From an uncultured Eggerthellaceae bacterium (GTDB taxonomy: Bacteria > Actinomycetota > Coriobacteriia > Coriobacteriales > Eggerthellaceae): a stretch of DNA of 61,966 bases. Shown here piece by piece: positions 60,907 through 61,966 of the stretch (the first letter of the stretch is position 1; each line of letters opens with the position of its first letter). The stretch covers positions 1-61,966 of the forward strand of contig CAJUQH010000012.1 of the NCBI GenBank assembly GCA_910588095.1, given 5' to 3'. A model generated the notes under the pieces. That model did not search any database. It saw nothing but the letters and a program-made list of their open reading frames with translations, and was not told the origin of the DNA. The position numbers were made by a program, and so were the translations under genes.

Positions 60907-61966
60907 ATGCGAGCATCCGCTGTTTCTTTCATCCATAAGCTAACCGCTGCTGCTTTGGCAGCTTCGCTGACGCTCTCCCTCGCACCCACCGCCTACGCAG
61001 AAGGGGAGAGCTCTAGCGACGACAACTCCGGGGTCGTAGCATCGGCCTTAGCTGACCAGTCAAATGATTCCACTGATTCTTCCTTGGGGGAGTCCCAAGG
61101 AGTCAGCGCTGAGCAGGATACGGAGGGCTCGCCTGTAGCCCCGATGCTTGCATCGGGGCTGGTCGGAAAGCCGAGCAGCTTCATCAGCTCCGACGTTACC
61201 CTCGATAGCGAGCCCATCATCGGTTCGTTCTCGGTCGACGGCCTCACCTATGCGGTCATCGACGGCCCCTACGTCGAGCTCGTCGGCGTCTCACCTGACT
61301 GGCAACAGGTCATGAACTCACAGGAAGGCAAGGGCTTCGGTGCAGCCCCGATGCTTGCATCGGGGTCCTATGGGACTGGGTCTGAGACTACGGTTCTCAC
61401 TCTCCCCGAGACCGTTTCCTATGAAGGCGTGTTTCATATCGTGTCCTCGGTCGGCGCCTACGCCTTCTACCTCTCAGGCGTGACCGATGTCACGTTGCCT
61501 GCGAGCGTGAGCGACGTGGATGACCGCGCGTTCCGCTCGAGCGACGTGGCAAGCGTCACCGTCGCTGAGGGCAACCCAACCTATTCCTTTTTCGACGGCG
61601 CCTTGTACGACGCCGAACAACTTAGCCTCTTGCTCATTCCCGAGGGCAAGCAGGGCACTGTCCGCATCCCGAAGACAGCAGAGGTGGCAGAAGCCAGCGT
61701 GTTCTCGCATTGCCCGCTGGTTGACTCCATCTCTGTGGATGCGGGCAGTGCAGCATTCGCCTCGGAGAATGGTTTGCTCTATACATCCGACTTGACGACC
61801 CTGCTTCGCGTTCCAGCCGGAGCAACCGAGATAACCATCCGCGAGGGCTGCACGACCATCGCCGCCGGCGCCCTCGAAGCCTGCGCGAAGCTCACCACCA
61901 TCAACGCGCCCGCGACCGTTACTTCAATCAGTCCAGACGTCTTCCATGCGATACCGACTGTGAGCT
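60907..61966 (+). CDS. BspA-like surface protein, 3' end outside the window
   Basis: 353 codons visible, open to the window edge. A Sec signal peptide is clear: basic start, hydrophobic run AAALAASLTLSLAP, cleavage after AYA (about residue 32). A Ser/Asp-rich stretch follows, then BspA-type leucine-rich repeats (VTDVTLPASVSDVDDRAF and similar). The last 100 codons are nearly the same as the start of the gene at 3-3038. Two palindromic inserts encode the peptide APMLASG. AAGGAG lies nine bases before the ATG. It is probably transcribed from the promoter at 60554. Confidence 0.85.
   Translation, partial: MRASAVSFIHKLTAAALAASLTLSLAPTAYAEGESSSDDNSGVVASALADQSNDSTDSSLGESQGVSAEQDTEGSPVAPMLASGLVGKPSSFISSDVTLDSEPIIGSFSVDGLTYAVIDGPYVELVGVSPDWQQVMNSQEGKGFGAAPMLASGSYGTGSETTVLTLPETVSYEGVFHIVSSVGAYAFYLSGVTDVTLPASVSDVDDRAFRSSDVASVTVAEGNPTYSFFDGALYDAEQLSLLLIPEGKQGTVRIPKTAEVAEASVFSHCPLVDSISVDAGSAAFASENGLLYTSDLTTLLRVPAGATEITIREGCTTIAAGALEACAKLTTINAPATVTSISPDVFHAIPTVS
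61137..61160. repeat. Palindromic repeat inside the surface gene, copy 1
   Basis: AGCCCCGATGC and GCATCGGGGCT form a perfect 11-bp hairpin with a two-base loop, in frame, encoding A-P-M-L-A-S-G. The same core recurs at 61344. Confidence 0.8.
61344..61366. repeat. Palindromic repeat inside the surface gene, copy 2
   Basis: The same GCCCCGATGC-TT-GCATCGGGG core as at 61137, again in the frame that gives A-P-M-L-A-S-G. No other copy was found in the window by eye. Confidence 0.8.
61667..61966 (+). repeat. Copy 2 of the direct repeat shared with 1-300
   Basis: About 91% identical over 300 bases to the start of the window, same orientation and same reading frame (leucine-rich repeats of the surface protein). 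Confidence 0.95.

Overview
The window is about 62 kb of high-GC, gene-dense actinobacterial chromosome. The best match is an anaerobic gut-type Coriobacteriia, probably Eggerthellaceae. Reasons: high GC with frequent ATA isoleucine codons; molybdopterin- and tungsten-type oxidoreductases paired with small Fe-S proteins and MFS carriers; a PucR-type regulator; BspA/InlB-like surface proteins. The genus cannot be fixed from sequence alone. No tRNA, rRNA, insertion sequence, prophage or CRISPR array was seen.

Layout. (1) 1-3.3 kb: 3' part of a large surface protein gene, then a tiny membrane peptide on the minus strand inside an imperfect inverted repeat. (2) 3.7-8.2 kb: a UPF0158 protein, a TPP riboswitch with a thiamin-precursor ABC transporter (thiXYZ-like), and a chorismate mutase/DAHP synthase pair. 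(3) 8.3-22.6 kb: the accessory metabolic region. It holds a DMT exporter with a PucR regulator and a divergent MFS gene facing a molybdopterin oxidoreductase-ferredoxin-MFS operon across a symmetric operator. A second module follows: zinc ribbon, SDR, MFS, four-cluster Fe-S protein and AOR-family tungsten oxidoreductase. (4) 22.7-39.4 kb: conserved functions, namely CIRCE-hrcA-dnaJ-rsmE-mtaB, a CDF transporter, trpB2 behind a classical trp attenuator, efp, an AGCS symporter, flavoproteins, an MGMT-like protein, tsaC, and phoH-ybeY-dgkA-era. (5) 39.4-60.4 kb: PASTA protein, recO, rpsO-pnp, dapB, dapA, rnj, ftsK, a RodZ-like gene, yajQ, rimO, a pgsA-cinA fusion, recA-recX, rny and a GHKL ATPase. 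(6) 60.4 kb to the end: an AT-richer intergenic region that predicts a long structured RNA, then the 5' part of a second surface protein gene. The last 300 bases of the window are about 91% identical to the first 300.

How the parts work together. The two redox modules look like self-contained units for import and reductive or oxidative conversion of small organic (possibly aromatic) compounds. The MFS protein moves substrate, the Fe-S protein carries electrons and the Mo/W enzyme does the chemistry. Their substrates are not readable from sequence. The chorismate pair, the attenuated trpB2 and the TPP-controlled transporter suggest a mix of synthesis and salvage for aromatic amino acids and thiamin. 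The conserved half carries much of the RNA decay machinery (PNPase, RNase J, RNase Y, YbeY).

The strongest candidates for something undescribed are the structured RNA at 60586-60807, the in-frame palindromic repeats in the surface gene at 61137 and 61344, and the SDR-MFS-FeS-AOR module.
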